A DNA stretch of 64,000 nt from Candidatus Tepidiaquacellales bacterium OLB4/UTCHB1 (GTDB lineage: Bacteria > Bacteroidota > Ignavibacteria > Tepidaquicellales > Tepidaquicellaceae), in contig MWSW01000018.1 in NCBI GenBank assembly GCA_002050165.1, positions 101,874 through 165,873 on the forward strand, given 5' to 3'. The position numbers and the translations under genes were made by a program. Position 1 is the stretch's first letter. Every line of letters starts with the position of its first letter. This document shows positions 34,519-45,414 of the stretch, one piece after another. The notes beneath the pieces are model-generated. The model made no database searches. It was not told the DNA's origin and worked only from the letters and a program-made list of their open reading frames with translations.

Positions 34519-34564
34519 ATCAAACCCTTGCTTCTGGGGTTTGATAAAAACGTATTTAAATACG
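34519..34564 (+). promoter_or_regulatory. Probable L10 leader hairpins before rplJ
   Basis: The 101-base gap before rplJ holds a perfect 9-bp hairpin (34519-34527 with 34537-34545, ATCAAACCC/GGGTTTGAT) and then a perfect 14-bp palindrome, CGTATTTAAATACG (34551-34564). The L10-L12 complex controls its own mRNA at this position in many bacteria, so a binding site is likely. The consensus kink-turn was not verified. Confidence 0.45.
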
Positions 34565-34582
34565 AAAATTTATTGATCGGAT

Positions 34583-35116
34583 ATGGAAAAAAACAAAAAA
34601 ATTGAAGTTACTGAAGAGATAAAGACTATGCTCAATGATTCGACAGCTCTTTATTTTACCGACTTTACCGGAATGACCGTTGCTGAGGCCAATGAGTTAA
34701 GAGATGAATTTCATAAGTCGAATATTAAGTATCGTGTAGTGAAAAACACTTTACTTAAGAGAGCTCTCGGAGACTCGGACAATTATTCCGAACAAGTCGA
34801 AGAATTTTCGAAATATTTAGTCGGACCAACAGGAGTCATCTTTGCAGGTGAAGATCCGGTTTCCCCCGCCAAAATAATCAAGAAATTTTTTGATAAGTCT
34901 GAAAAGCCAAAATTGAAAATTGCATACCTCGATAATCAAATTTTCGGTGGTGAGCAGTTGAATATGTTGGCAAGTATGCTTACGAAAGAGGAAGTGATTG
35001 CAGGTATTTGTGGAAGTCTGAACTCACCGGCTTCCGGAATCGTAGGCTCGATAAACGCATTAATGAGGGACCTTTTCAGTGTAATCGAAGAGGTTGCCAA
35101 GAAAAACAACAATTAA
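34583..35116 (+). CDS. rplJ: Ribosomal protein L10
   Basis: Anchors the L7/L12 stalk dimers on the 50S subunit. The 177-residue chain shows YFTDFTGMTVAEANELRDEF, KYRVVKNTLLKRAL, VGPTGVIFAGEDPV and a C-terminal helix (about 140-177) that would carry the L7/L12 dimers. rplL follows 32 bases later. Confidence 0.97.
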   Translation: MEKNKKIEVTEEIKTMLNDSTALYFTDFTGMTVAEANELRDEFHKSNIKYRVVKNTLLKRALGDSDNYSEQVEEFSKYLVGPTGVIFAGEDPVSPAKIIKKFFDKSEKPKLKIAYLDNQIFGGEQLNMLASMLTKEEVIAGICGSLNSPASGIVGSINALMRDLFSVIEEVAKKNNN

Positions 35117-35148
35117 TTAAAATTTAAAATCAAACAAGGGAAAATAAC

Positions 35149-35526
35149 ATGTCAGTCGTAGAAGAATTAGTAGAAAAAATATCTAACCTCACATTAAGCG
35201 AGGCTTCAGAGTTAAAGAAAACTCTCGAAGAAAAATTTGGAGTTACCGCCGCAGCTCCCATGATGATTTCTGGTGCACCGGCTGCAGGTGATGGTGCTGC
35301 TGCTACTGAGGAACAAACGGAGTTTACGGTTATGTTGCTCGAAGCTGGCGCACAAAAAATTAATGTTATCAAAGCTGTTAAAAATGCAACCGGTTTAGGT
35401 CTTACGGAAGCTAAAAATCTTGTGGACGGTGCGCCGAAGCCCGTTAAAGAAAATATTTCAAAAGAAGAAGCTGAAAAGCTTAAACAAGAACTTGAAGCCG
35501 CTGGAGCTAAAGTTGAATTGAAGTAA
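35149..35526 (+). CDS. rplL: Ribosomal protein L7/L12
   Basis: Flexible stalk protein that recruits translation GTPases. The 125-residue protein has an N-terminal dimer helix (about 1-35), an alanine- and glycine-rich hinge (about 43-60, [12 protein letters not shown]) and a conserved C-terminal domain. That domain contains [33 protein letters not shown] and the terminal AGAKVELK. Confidence 0.98.
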   Translation: MSVVEELVEKISNLTLSEASELKKTLEEKFGVTAAAPMMISGAPAAGDGAAATEEQTEFTVMLLEAGAQKINVIKAVKNATGLGLTEAKNLVDGAPKPVKENISKEEAEKLKQELEAAGAKVELK

Positions 35527-35590
35527 TTTTTCGAAGCAAATCTAAACTAACTTCGTATCATTTTTGTTGTAATCAAAGAATAATTCATCA

Positions 35591-35620
35591 ATCCCTCCCC
35601 TCTCTAAAAAGGGGTGGGAT
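35591..35620 (+). terminator. Attenuator-like hairpin between rplL and rpoB
   Basis: The arms (35591-35601 and 35610-35620) pair ATCCC/GGGAT and CCCCT/AGGGG around one T-T mismatch, with an 8-base loop. The following T-rich TTGTTTGTT is broken by G, so termination would be partial. E. coli has an attenuator at the same place that lowers rpoBC output relative to ribosomal proteins. Confidence 0.6.
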
Positions 35621-35636
35621 TGTTTGTTAAATTTAC

Positions 35637-35644
35637 AGGAGGTG
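35637..35644 (+). promoter_or_regulatory. Strong Shine-Dalgarno of rpoB
   Basis: AGGAGGTG lies 9 bases (from the end of GGAGG) before the rpoB ATG at 35652. Most genes in this window have no recognisable site, so this one is unusual and supports the chosen start. Confidence 0.75.
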
Positions 35645-35651
35645 AAACTTC

Positions 35652-38600
35652 ATGCAGTCATCAGAAATTATGTCTAATCTGAAACCCATTAATAGTAAAA
35701 ATCCGAGATTAACTTTTTCAAAATCTTCAGTTACACATGAACCTCTGGATCTTCTAAACATACAAATTCAGTCATTCAAAGAATTTGTTCAAGAGGGCGT
35801 GCCGGCGCATAAACGAAAATCTACCGGACTTCAAAAAGTTTTTGAAGATAACTTTCCCATCACTGACTCGAGAGAAACCGCTCTGCTCGAATTTATTGAA
35901 TATACAATTGAAAAACCACCGTATTCAATTATTGAATGTCAGGAACAGGGATTAACATACTCAGTTCCGATAAAAGCTAAACTCAGACTCTCATCTAAGC
36001 CCACAGCTTCTGCAAAGGAATTTACTAACCATATTGAACAGGAGGTTTACCTCGGAAACCTTCCCAACATGACTTCCCGTGGTAGTTTTATAATTAACGG
36101 CGCTGAAAGGGTTATTGTTAGTCAATTGCATAGATCACCCGGTGTCGTCTTCAGCGAATCAACCCACGCTAACGGAACGCAATTATATTCTGCAAGGGTA
36201 ATTCCCTACAAAGGGTCATGGGTTGAGTTCACAACAGATATCAACGAACTCTTATATGCTTATGTTGACAGGAAGAAAAAGTTTTATTTTTCTACGTTGC
36301 TTAAAGCACTTGGTATTAATGAAAAAGTGCAAATGCTCGAATTGTTCGGTTTAGTTGAAACGGTGAAAATCAATAACAATAATTACCTAGATTTTGTCGG
36401 CAGGACTACAGCAGAGGAAATAGTTAACAAAGAAACCGGTGATGCACTCGATATTAATGAGAACGTTGAATTAACCGAAGAGAATTTACTTGATATTGCT
36501 CAGGCAAAATTAAAGGAAGTAAAACTTATTAAATCTGATTTGACTGATGGTGAGAAAGTGATTTCATTTACTATTATGAAAGACGACGAAGAGGATGAAG
36601 AGTATCTGGAAAAAGAGGACAGTAGCGCAACATTATCAAAGTCTAAGAGTCAGGTTATGATGGAAGCAGAGGGTGAGAGCGCAAAAAGTTACATAGAGAA
36701 ATTATTCTTTAATCCAAAGAAATACGATTTAGGCGATGTTGGAAGATATAAAATTAATTACAAACTTGGTTTAAAAATTGCCCCCGAAATAACAATCCTT
36801 ACGCTCGAAGATATCGTTGCTATCATCAGTTATATTCGCGACTTGATAGATAACGAGAAAGGTGTAGATGATATTGACCACCTTGGAAACAGGCGGGTAA
36901 GAACAGTAAAAGAACAACTCGGTCAACAATTCGGACTGGGATTATCGCGTATGACGAGGACCATTCGTGAGAAAATGAGCGTTCACGATGAAGAAAATTT
37001 TACACCAGCAAGGCTTGTCAGCGCGAGACCTATCACAAGTGCACTCGCATCATTCTTTGGGACGAGCCAGCTTTCACAGTTCATGGACCAGACAAACCCG
37101 CTTTCAGAGATGACTCACAAGAGAAGGATCAGCGCTTTGGGTCCGGGCGGGCTGTCAAGAGAGAGGGCAGGCTTTGAGGTCAGGGACGTTCACTATACAC
37201 ATTACGGTCGCCTTTGCCCGATTGAAACTCCGGAAGGTCCGAATATAGGGCTGATTTCTTCGCTCTGTATTCATTCGAGAATAAACGATTTTGGATTTAT
37301 AGAAACGCCATATCGAAAAGTTGTCAATGGCAAAGTAACGAATACGATTGAATATCTATCAGCTGAGAAGGAAGATTTCTTCCGGATTGCGCAGGCAAAT
37401 GAAACAGTGGATGAAGAAGGTAATTTCATGAACGAAAAGGTAAAGGCGAGATATAAGGGTGATTTCCCGCTCTTAAGTCCAGATGAAATTGACTATATGG
37501 ATGTTGCGACAAATCAAATCGTAAGCTCTGCTGCCGCATTAATACCATTTCTGGAACACGATGACGCAAACCGCGCGCTAATGGGAAGCAATATGCAGAG
37601 ACAGGCTGTTTTATTGCTCAAAACAGAAGCTCCGTATGTCGGAACAGGATTCGAGGAAGTGGTTGCAAGAGATTCACGCTCAATGATCACCGCTGAAGCG
37701 GACGGAGTTGTTGAAAGTGTCTCTGCAGATAAGATAGTTGTTAGATATAACATTAAGGAGAACTCTGAAGAAAGTCTCCTTAGCTTTGAAGATTTGCAAA
37801 CGGTTGAATATAATCTGATAAAGTTTTTAAGGACAAATCAGGATACTTGTATTAACCAGAAACCGATAGTAACTGAAGGACAAAAAATAAAAAAAGGTGA
37901 TATTTTAGCTGATGGTTCCTCAACTCAAAACGGTGAACTTGCATTAGGGAAAAACGTACTTGTTGCATTTATGCCGTGGCACGGTTTTAACTACGAAGAT
38001 GCAATAGTAATAAGTGAGAGAATTGTATCAAAGGATATATTTACTTCCATTCATATTGAAGAATACTCGCTGGAAGTCCGCGATACGAAAAGAGGTGAAG
38101 AGGAGTTGACGAGAGAAATTCCTAACGTAGCTGATGATGCTATCGGAGACCTCGATGATAACGGTATTGTTCGTATCGGTGCAGATGTGAAAGAGGGGGA
38201 TATATTGATTGGTAAAGTAACTCCTAAAGGTGAAACTGAACCAACCCCTGAAGAAAAACTCCTTAGAGCAATTTTCGGTGACAAAGCCGGCGACGTTAAA
38301 GATGCGTCATTAAAAGCTCCTCCGGGATTGAAAGGTATTGTCATAAATAGAAAATTATTTTCCAGAAAGACCCGTGATACTGAACACAAGAAAGAAGAAA
38401 AGAAGAGAATTGATAAGTATGAAGCGTCCAGAAAGGAAGAAATTAAAAACCTTAACCGCAAACTGACGGAAAAACTTGGGATTTTATTTGAATCGAAAAC
38501 CTCTACGGGTATCAGGGATTTGAAAAATAATATTATCCTGAAGAGCGGAGTTACCATTAAAAGAGAAACATTTCAGGATCTCTTGGAGAAAAGTAATTTC

Positions 38601-39494
38601 AATCCGGCTAATTTTGAAGTTGAACCCAACTGGACGAACGATAAGAAGGCTAATTCATTAGCTAAAGATATTTTGAAGAACTACGAGTATAAGTTGAATG
38701 AAATTGAAGAAAGGTACAAACGACTAAAAGTTAAGGTAACGCTTGGAGACGAATTGCCAACCGGAGTAGTTAAACTGGCAAAAGTTTACGTCGCCAAAAA
38801 AAGAAAACTTTCCGTTGGCGATAAAATGGCAGGAAGACACGGTAACAAAGGTGTTGTTGCGAAAATTGTTCCGGTTGAAGATATGCCGTTTATGCCGGAT
38901 GGAACACCTGTTGATATTGTATTAAATCCGCTCGGTGTACCCTCAAGAATGAATGTCGGTCAATTGTACGAAACTGCTTTGGGATGGGTAGCAGCTAAGC
39001 TTGGAGTTAAGTTTGCAACTCCAATTTTCGATGGCGCCTCGGTAGAGCAAATTCAGGAATGTCTTGAACAGGCGGGATTACCGGGAAATTCCCGAAGCAA
39101 TCTGTTCGATGGAAGAACGGGAGTAATGTTCGATCAAAAAGTAACAGTTGGATACATTTATATGCTCAAATTATCTCACCTTGTAGATGATAAAATTCAT
39201 GCAAGGTCAATTGGACCATACTCATTAATCACACAACAACCTCTCGGTGGAAAAGCTCAGTTCGGTGGTCAGAGGTTTGGAGAGATGGAATGCTGGGCGC
39301 TGCAAGGCTATGGTGCCGCAAATATTCTTCAGGAAATGCTTACTGTAAAAAGTGATGATGTCAACGGTAGAAGTAAAGTCTTCGAGGCTATTGTCAACGG
39401 AGACAATCTCCCTGAACCTGGAGTTCCTGAAGCATTTAACGTACTGATGAAAGAGATGAAAGGTTTATGTTTAGATGTAGAGCTGGAAGACTAA
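35652..39494 (+). CDS. rpoB: RNA polymerase beta subunit
   Basis: Forms the catalytic cleft with beta-prime; target of rifampicin. The 1280-residue protein has SRGSFIINGAERVIVSQLHR, the rifampicin region GTSQLSQFMDQTNPLSEMTHKR (in part), LCPIETPEGPNIGLI, MPWHGFNYEDAIVIS and the C-terminal GGKAQFGGQRFGEMECWALQ. An acidic insert (about 308-335, with DDEEDEEYLEKED) lies before the second lobe region. All universal parts are present. Confidence 0.99.
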   Translation: MQSSEIMSNLKPINSKNPRLTFSKSSVTHEPLDLLNIQIQSFKEFVQEGVPAHKRKSTGLQKVFEDNFPITDSRETALLEFIEYTIEKPPYSIIECQEQGLTYSVPIKAKLRLSSKPTASAKEFTNHIEQEVYLGNLPNMTSRGSFIINGAERVIVSQLHRSPGVVFSESTHANGTQLYSARVIPYKGSWVEFTTDINELLYAYVDRKKKFYFSTLLKALGINEKVQMLELFGLVETVKINNNNYLDFVGRTTAEEIVNKETGDALDINENVELTEENLLDIAQAKLKEVKLIKSDLTDGEKVISFTIMKDDEEDEEYLEKEDSSATLSKSKSQVMMEAEGESAKSYIEKLFFNPKKYDLGDVGRYKINYKLGLKIAPEITILTLEDIVAIISYIRDLIDNEKGVDDIDHLGNRRVRTVKEQLGQQFGLGLSRMTRTIREKMSVHDEENFTPARLVSARPITSALASFFGTSQLSQFMDQTNPLSEMTHKRRISALGPGGLSRERAGFEVRDVHYTHYGRLCPIETPEGPNIGLISSLCIHSRINDFGFIETPYRKVVNGKVTNTIEYLSAEKEDFFRIAQANETVDEEGNFMNEKVKARYKGDFPLLSPDEIDYMDVATNQIVSSAAALIPFLEHDDANRALMGSNMQRQAVLLLKTEAPYVGTGFEEVVARDSRSMITAEADGVVESVSADKIVVRYNIKENSEESLLSFEDLQTVEYNLIKFLRTNQDTCINQKPIVTEGQKIKKGDILADGSSTQNGELALGKNVLVAFMPWHGFNYEDAIVISERIVSKDIFTSIHIEEYSLEVRDTKRGEEELTREIPNVADDAIGDLDDNGIVRIGADVKEGDILIGKVTPKGETEPTPEEKLLRAIFGDKAGDVKDASLKAPPGLKGIVINRKLFSRKTRDTEHKKEEKKRIDKYEASRKEEIKNLNRKLTEKLGILFESKTSTGIRDLKNNIILKSGVTIKRETFQDLLEKSNFNPANFEVEPNWTNDKKANSLAKDILKNYEYKLNEIEERYKRLKVKVTLGDELPTGVVKLAKVYVAKKRKLSVGDKMAGRHGNKGVVAKIVPVEDMPFMPDGTPVDIVLNPLGVPSRMNVGQLYETALGWVAAKLGVKFATPIFDGASVEQIQECLEQAGLPGNSRSNLFDGRTGVMFDQKVTVGYIYMLKLSHLVDDKIHARSIGPYSLITQQPLGGKAQFGGQRFGEMECWALQGYGAANILQEMLTVKSDDVNGRSKVFEAIVNGDNLPEPGVPEAFNVLMKEMKGLCLDVELED

Positions 39495-39532
39495 TCCAAT
39501 TTTTAAAAACGCAATTAAATTAAGAGGTATAT

Positions 39533-42500
39533 ATGGCTTTCAAATCTGAATTACAAAAGAAACGAATCAATAAGATTTCTATCCGATTAGCATCTACTGA
39601 GACGATTACGCAACAATCAAAAGGCGAAGTTACAAAACCTGAAACGATTAATTACCGCACATTCAAGCCTGATAAGGAAGGTTTATTTTGTGAAAAAATC
39701 TTCGGACCTGTAAAAGATTGGGAATGTCATTGCGGAAAGTATAAAGGCATAAGGTACAGAGGTATTGTCTGCGACAGGTGCGGTGTAGAAGTGAATTTGA
39801 AAAGTGTACGTCGCGAGAATATGGGACATATTTCACTTTCAGTTCCGGTTGTCCATATCTGGTATTTTAGATCATTACCGTCGAAAATCGGAAACTTACT
39901 TGGCATAACGAACAAGGAACTTGAGAGAATAATTTATTATGAATCTTATGTTGTGATAAATCCGGGGAAGCAGGATAGATTTAAAGTGCTTGACTTAATC
40001 ACAGAGGAAGAATATTTGCAGGCGTTGAGTGAAATGACAGATGAAGAACGAAACCTTGAGGATGACAATCCAAAGAAATTTCTCGCCGCACAGGGTGGAA
40101 TCGCAATTAGGGAATTGCTTAAGCGTGTTAAGGTAGAAGAGGAGATTACCAGGTTAAGGAAGGAATTGAAAGGCGATTTATCTGCATTAAAAAAGACCGA
40201 GTATATAAAGCGACTTAAAGTCCTCGAAGCTTTCAGGATTCGGGAGGGAGCAAAAGAAAATCGTCCCGAGTGGATGGTTCTTGAAGTTATTCCCGTAATC
40301 CCGCCCGAACTAAGACCGTTGGTTCCACTGGAAGGTGGAAGGTTTGCTACTTCTGACCTAAATGATTTGTACAGAAGGGTTATTATAAGGAATAACCGTC
40401 TGAAGAGACTTATTGACATTAAAGCTCCGGAAGTTATCCTTAGAAATGAAAAACGGATGCTTCAGGAAGCAGTAGATGCACTCCTTGATAATTCAAGAAG
40501 AGTTACTGCTGTCAAGTCTGAGAACAGGGCGCTTAAATCTCTATCTGATATTCTGAAAGGTAAACAGGGAAGATTCCGACAAAATTTGCTCGGTAAAAGA
40601 GTTGATTATTCAGGCCGGTCTGTTATAGTTGTAGGACCTGACCTGAAACTTCATGAATGCGGATTACCCAAAGAGATGGCACTTGAGCTTTTCAAACCGT
40701 TCGTCATCAGAAGGCTTATTGGCAGGGATTATGTGAAAACTGTGAAAACTGCAAAGAAGTTTATTGATAAAAGAACACCTGAAGTCTGGGATATCCTTGA
40801 AAATGTAATTGATGGACATCCTGTCTTGTTGAACAGGGCACCAACTTTGCATAGGCTCAGTATTCAGGCATTCCAACCTATACTGATTGAAGGGAAAGCC
40901 ATTACGTTACACCCACTTGTTTGTACTGCGTTCAATGCAGACTTCGACGGCGACCAGATGGCAGTTCACGTACCCTTGTCAAGCGAGTCACAGTTGGAGG
41001 CATCAATTTTAATGCTTTCGTCACACAATATTTTGTCCCCTCAAAACGGTAATCCGATTATCGTTCCAAATCAGGAAATGATACTTGGAGCATATTACCT
41101 AACAAAAGAGCTCAAAGGTGACAAGGGCGAAGGTAAGATGTTCTCATCTATTAATGAACTCATTTATGCCCATGACATGAAGAAGGTTGGATTACATGCA
41201 AGGATTAAATTACGTTGGAAAAATGGTTCTATAATTGAAACCACAACCGGAAGGGTAATTTTCAATGAAATTGTACCGGAAGAATACGGTTTATTTATAG
41301 ATGAACTTTTAAAGAAAAAGAAAATTATTGAAATCATTGGGAAGATTTACAACAAAGTAGGAAATAAAAAGACTGCGAAGTTTCTCGACGATTTGAAAGA
41401 AATCGGTTACAAATATGCGACGATGGGTGGTTTATCGGTAAACATTGATGATATTGAGGTTCCGGACAAGAAGTGGAAAATTATTGAGGATGCTCAAAAC
41501 AGGGTAAATATTATTGAGAAGTCAAAAGCGAGAGGCATTATTTCAGAAAATGAAAGGTATAATAAAGTTATTGATATCTGGACTCACGTCAGGGATGAAG
41601 TCAAAATTGAGCTTCTTAACAACCTGACGAGATCGAAGAATGGCTTCAACTCACTATTTATGATGATTGATTCTGGTGCAAGAGGTTCAGCCGATCAGGT
41701 GCTTCAGCTCGCCGGGATGAGAGGTCTTATGCAAAAACCACAGAAATCACTTACCGGACAAGCTGGTGAGATTATAGAGAATCCGATTCTTGCGAATTTT
41801 AAAGAAGGGCTCTCAATTTTAGAATATTTTATCTCTACGCACGGTGCGAGAAAAGGGCTTGCTGACACTGCTCTTAAAACTGCAGACGCCGGATACCTTA
41901 CTCGGAGGTTGGTTGATGTTGCACAGGATGTAATAATTTCCGAAGTAGATTGCGGGGCGACCAGAGGTGTTGAAACTGAAGCACTGAAAGAAGGTGAAGA
42001 TATCAAAGAAAAATTATCAGAACGAATTCTCGGAAGAGTAACTGTCAGTGATGTTATTCACCCGCTGACAGGTGAGGTAATCGTTAAAAGTGGCGAAGAA
42101 ATAACTGAGGAAAAAGCCGAACAGATTGAAGAGTCACCGGTCAGTATGGTAGAGATAAGATCGGTATTAACCTGCGAATCGAAGAGGGGAGTATGTGCGA
42201 AATGTTATGGTAGAAATCTTGCAACCGGAAAGTTAGTTCAGGTTGGAGAAGCAGCCGGTATAATTGCAGCGCAGTCTATTGGTGAACCCGGTACTCAGTT
42301 AACACTGAGAACATTCCATATTGGAGGAACTGCAAGTAATATTATTGCACAATCCCAAATTCATTCAAAGTACGAGGGAAAGGTCAAATTTGATAACCTT
42401 AAATTGGTCGAATATTCAGGGTCAGTTGGCAAATCTTACGTATCGTTGAGCAGAAACGGAGCAATCTATATTCAGGACGAGAACAGGAATGATTTAACGA

Positions 42501-43804
42501 AATATCAGGTGCCTTATGGTTCGAACCTTCTTGTAAAAGATAAACAGAAAGTAACAAAAGGTGCGGTACTTTACGATTGGGATCCATATAACTCTGTAAT
42601 CATTGCTGAAAATGATGGTATAGTTAAATATGTTGATATGGAAGAAGGTAAGCAATATGAGTTGATTAAAGACGATCAGACAGGACACTACCAGAAAACA
42701 GTTATTGACAGTAAAGATAAAACCAAGAGTCCGACCCTGCACATTGTAAGCACAAAATCAGGTAAAAAACTCAGCGAATATCTGATCCCTGCTAAGGCGA
42801 ACCTGTTGGTTGACGACGGATCTGAGGTTAAGGCTGGTTCAATTCTGGTTAAGATTCCAAGAGATTCCGGTAAGACACGTGATATTACCGGTGGCTTGCC
42901 ACGAGTAACCGAATTGTTTGAAGCAAGGCGACCAAGCGATCCGGCTAAAGTTGCGCAAATCGAAGGTAAGGTTGTAATCGGTAAACTTTCCAGAGGAAAC
43001 AGAGAGCTCAAAATTATCAGTCACGATGGTTCCAAAGAAGTTGATTATAAAATTCCAATAGGTAAGCATATACTTGTGAGAAATGGTGATATTGTTAAAG
43101 CTGGTGAAGCATTGACCGGTGGTGCATTGGATCCTGTTGATATTCTTAAAATCAAAGGAGTCTCAATCGTTCAGGAATATTTGGTTAATGAGATACAGGA
43201 AGTGTATAGAATTCAAGGCGTGAAAATTAATGATAAACATATTGAAGTGATTGTAAGGCAGATGTTGCAGAAAGTCAAAATAACTGATCCCGGAGATACA
43301 AAGTTCCTTGAGGGCGATGTTGTTAATAAAACTTTATTCGCGGAAGAAAATGAAGCTTTGAAGGGAATGTTATATATAGAGAATCCAGGTCCGATTGATA
43401 AACTGAAGGAAGGTGATTTAATTTCAAAGAAAGATCTGAAGGAATTAAAATCTGCAGCAAAGAAGAAGAATAAGAAAGTTGAGGAGATCGTTTCAAGGGA
43501 TGCGATACCCGCAACTGCTGATGCTGTATTGCTGGGAATTACTCAGACTTCTTTGACGACTGATAGCTTTATTTCTGCAGCTTCGTTCCAGGAAACGACT
43601 AAAGTATTAACCGATGCCGCAATTAAAGGAAAAATTGATAACCTGCACGGACTGAAGGAAAATGTTGTAATCGGTCAGTTAATCCCTGCAGGTACCGGTA
43701 ACAGGAAATTCAGAAACCTGATTGTGAGGAATAAAAAATATATCCCGCTTTCAAGTGATGAAACTATTGGTTCAATTCCTGTTGAGGTACAGGTAGAGGC
43801 ATAA
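39533..43804 (+). CDS. rpoC: RNA polymerase beta-prime subunit
   Basis: Carries the active-site magnesium. The 1423-residue protein begins with the zinc ribbon [20 protein letters not shown] (about 64-83). It has the catalytic [16 protein letters not shown] (about 464-479), a bridge-helix region, a second cysteine cluster [11 protein letters not shown] and [18 protein letters not shown]. The C-terminal part ends [14 protein letters not shown] strong terminator follows. Confidence 0.99.
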   Translation: MAFKSELQKKRINKISIRLASTETITQQSKGEVTKPETINYRTFKPDKEGLFCEKIFGPVKDWECHCGKYKGIRYRGIVCDRCGVEVNLKSVRRENMGHISLSVPVVHIWYFRSLPSKIGNLLGITNKELERIIYYESYVVINPGKQDRFKVLDLITEEEYLQALSEMTDEERNLEDDNPKKFLAAQGGIAIRELLKRVKVEEEITRLRKELKGDLSALKKTEYIKRLKVLEAFRIREGAKENRPEWMVLEVIPVIPPELRPLVPLEGGRFATSDLNDLYRRVIIRNNRLKRLIDIKAPEVILRNEKRMLQEAVDALLDNSRRVTAVKSENRALKSLSDILKGKQGRFRQNLLGKRVDYSGRSVIVVGPDLKLHECGLPKEMALELFKPFVIRRLIGRDYVKTVKTAKKFIDKRTPEVWDILENVIDGHPVLLNRAPTLHRLSIQAFQPILIEGKAITLHPLVCTAFNADFDGDQMAVHVPLSSESQLEASILMLSSHNILSPQNGNPIIVPNQEMILGAYYLTKELKGDKGEGKMFSSINELIYAHDMKKVGLHARIKLRWKNGSIIETTTGRVIFNEIVPEEYGLFIDELLKKKKIIEIIGKIYNKVGNKKTAKFLDDLKEIGYKYATMGGLSVNIDDIEVPDKKWKIIEDAQNRVNIIEKSKARGIISENERYNKVIDIWTHVRDEVKIELLNNLTRSKNGFNSLFMMIDSGARGSADQVLQLAGMRGLMQKPQKSLTGQAGEIIENPILANFKEGLSILEYFISTHGARKGLADTALKTADAGYLTRRLVDVAQDVIISEVDCGATRGVETEALKEGEDIKEKLSERILGRVTVSDVIHPLTGEVIVKSGEEITEEKAEQIEESPVSMVEIRSVLTCESKRGVCAKCYGRNLATGKLVQVGEAAGIIAAQSIGEPGTQLTLRTFHIGGTASNIIAQSQIHSKYEGKVKFDNLKLVEYSGSVGKSYVSLSRNGAIYIQDENRNDLTKYQVPYGSNLLVKDKQKVTKGAVLYDWDPYNSVIIAENDGIVKYVDMEEGKQYELIKDDQTGHYQKTVIDSKDKTKSPTLHIVSTKSGKKLSEYLIPAKANLLVDDGSEVKAGSILVKIPRDSGKTRDITGGLPRVTELFEARRPSDPAKVAQIEGKVVIGKLSRGNRELKIISHDGSKEVDYKIPIGKHILVRNGDIVKAGEALTGGALDPVDILKIKGVSIVQEYLVNEIQEVYRIQGVKINDKHIEVIVRQMLQKVKITDPGDTKFLEGDVVNKTLFAEENEALKGMLYIENPGPIDKLKEGDLISKKDLKELKSAAKKKNKKVEEIVSRDAIPATADAVLLGITQTSLTTDSFISAASFQETTKVLTDAAIKGKIDNLHGLKENVVIGQLIPAGTGNRKFRNLIVRNKKYIPLSSDETIGSIPVEVQVEA

Positions 43805-43828
43805 AATTTAATAAATATTGATCATATT

Positions 43829-43863
43829 AAGGGTAACCATAATTGAATTGGTTACCCTTTTTT
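43829..43863 (+). terminator. Terminator after rpoC
   Basis: A perfect 11-bp stem (43829-43839 with 43849-43859, AAGGGTAACCA/TGGTTACCCTT) with a 9-base loop and a T tract to 43863. It closes the secE-rpoC transcription unit and isolates the dcw cluster. Confidence 0.95.
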
Positions 43864-43929
43864 GGTTTTCCACGATTATCATCTTTCCCTTGTTAAAGCA
43901 CAACCGCAAATGCATTAAAAAATTTATTG

Positions 43930-43960
43930 TTTGACTTTGTAATCGTTTTAGTTATTTTTG
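43930..43960 (+). promoter_or_regulatory. Promoter of the dcw cluster
   Basis: TTTG at 43930-43933, a 19-base spacer, then TATTTTTG at 43953-43960, an exact TAnnTTTG element. The predicted transcription start falls just before or in the MraZ repeats. Confidence 0.7.
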
Positions 43961-43967
43961 TAATCAT

Positions 43968-43995
43968 GTGGAGTAAAGTGGGGGAAAGTGGAAGT
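43968..43995 (+). promoter_or_regulatory. MraZ-binding direct repeats
   Basis: GTGG occurs three times at exactly 10-base spacing (43968, 43978, 43988), the last two within AAAGTGG. This fits both published MraZ sites: TGGGN repeats with 5-base spacers in E. coli and AAAGTG repeats in mollicutes. It lies just downstream of the promoter and 28-55 bases before mraZ, so MraZ probably represses its own cluster. Confidence 0.75.
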
Positions 43996-44022
43996 TCCTC
44001 CCAAAACAAACTTTCCTAACGA

Positions 44023-44475
44023 ATGTTTCAGGGTCATTCAATATTAAGTCTTGATAACAAGTCGAGGTTCATTCTACCTGCGAAATTCAGAAAATTCATA
44101 AAGCCTGAAGCGGATAACAAACTTATCATTACACGCGGGCTTGATGATTGTTTACTTTTATATCCAATGGACGAATGGGAAAAGTTGACCGCTGGTTTGG
44201 TTAACTATAATCAATTCAATCCACAGCAACGAAATTTTATCAGACAATTTTTTATGTATGTGCATGAATGTGAGCTCGATTCACAAAACAGAATCTTGAT
44301 TCCCTCACAACTTATTGAATTTGGTAAGTTGAAAAGAGAAATTATGATAATCGGATTGATAGATAAAATGGAAATTTGGAATCCTGAAACAAAATCAGAA
44401 TACGATAACAAACAAGATCTGACATTTGAAGAAGTTGCCGAGAAAGTTTCAGAAATACTAAGGGCAGATAACTAG
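44023..44475 (+). CDS. mraZ: Transcriptional regulator MraZ
   Basis: DNA-binding repressor at the head of the division cluster. The 150-residue protein has two SpoVT/AbrB-like halves, each with the DxxxR signature (D11-R15 in LSLDNKSRFILPAKF and D86-R90 in ELDSQNRILIPSQL). Repeats matching MraZ sites lie directly upstream. rsmH follows after 6 bases. Confidence 0.97.
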   Translation: MFQGHSILSLDNKSRFILPAKFRKFIKPEADNKLIITRGLDDCLLLYPMDEWEKLTAGLVNYNQFNPQQRNFIRQFFMYVHECELDSQNRILIPSQLIEFGKLKREIMIIGLIDKMEIWNPETKSEYDNKQDLTFEEVAEKVSEILRADN

Positions 44476-44481
44476 TCTGAT

Positions 44482-45414
44482 TTGGAAGCCGAGTATCATA
44501 TACCGGTTCTTTTAAATAAAGTAATCGAAATTTTCAAAAGTACGGAATTCAGAAATCCGGTTTTTTTTGATGGAACTCTCGGCGGTGGTAGTTACACTGA
44601 AGCTATACTCAGTGAAATCCCTGATTCAACTGTAATCGCGGTTGATAAAGATATTAATGCTATCAGTTTCTCAAAGAATCGGTTAAAAAAGTTTGGGTCA
44701 CGCGTTAAGTTTTTCAATAGTTCTTTTGCGGAAATTCGTAGTTTAGTAAAACAAGCAGGGTTTGATTCTTTATCGGGTATTGTTCTTGATTTAGGATTAT
44801 CTTCGTATCAACTCGAAGCGGAAGATGGGTTTAGTTTCATGAAGGATACCCCGATTGATATGCGCGCCGACAAACGGAAGGAACTGACCGCAGAAAAAGT
44901 ATTAAATGAAAATTCTCCTGAAGATCTTGAAGAAATGTTTCTTAAATACGGTGAGATATACAATCCGGCTGAATTTGTACGTAATATTATTTCAGCGCGC
45001 AGAAACAAACCCATTTCGACTACCAATGATTTATTGAAAATTATTGAATCCAGTTTTAATATAAAGGGCAGAGCGCGGATTAAACTTATTGCGAAAATAT
45101 TTCAGGCTTTAAGGATTTTTATAAACAATGAAATTGAAGATTTGCAAAATTTATTGAACACATCGTTGGATATCCTGAATCACGGCGGGATAATCATAGT
45201 TGTTTCATATCATTCGCTTGAAGACAGGAGTGTGAAAAACTTTTTTAAGGATAATTCAAGAGAGCAGAAGAAATCAAAATATTCCCGGGGAGAAGCAAAT
45301 CCAAAACCTGTATTACAGTTATTGACTAAAAAGCCTGTGATACCCGTTGAACAAGAGATTCGACACAACCCCAGGAGCAGAAGTGCAAAATTAAGAGCAG
45401 CAATGCGAATATGA
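44482..45414 (+). CDS. rsmH: 16S rRNA m4C1402 methyltransferase
   Basis: SAM-dependent N4-methylation of C1402 in 16S rRNA (also called MraW). The 310-residue protein has EYHIPVLLNKVIEIF, the SAM-binding FFDGTLGGGSYTEAIL and AVDKD, GLSSYQLEAEDGFSF, and the C-terminal VVSYHSLEDRSVKNFF with RSAKLRAAMRI. The start is TTG at 44482, 6 bases after mraZ; no ATG gives this N-terminus. It overlaps ftsL by 4 bases. Confidence 0.97.
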   Translation: MEAEYHIPVLLNKVIEIFKSTEFRNPVFFDGTLGGGSYTEAILSEIPDSTVIAVDKDINAISFSKNRLKKFGSRVKFFNSSFAEIRSLVKQAGFDSLSGIVLDLGLSSYQLEAEDGFSFMKDTPIDMRADKRKELTAEKVLNENSPEDLEEMFLKYGEIYNPAEFVRNIISARRNKPISTTNDLLKIIESSFNIKGRARIKLIAKIFQALRIFINNEIEDLQNLLNTSLDILNHGGIIIVVSYHSLEDRSVKNFFKDNSREQKKSKYSRGEANPKPVLQLLTKKPVIPVEQEIRHNPRSRSAKLRAAMRI

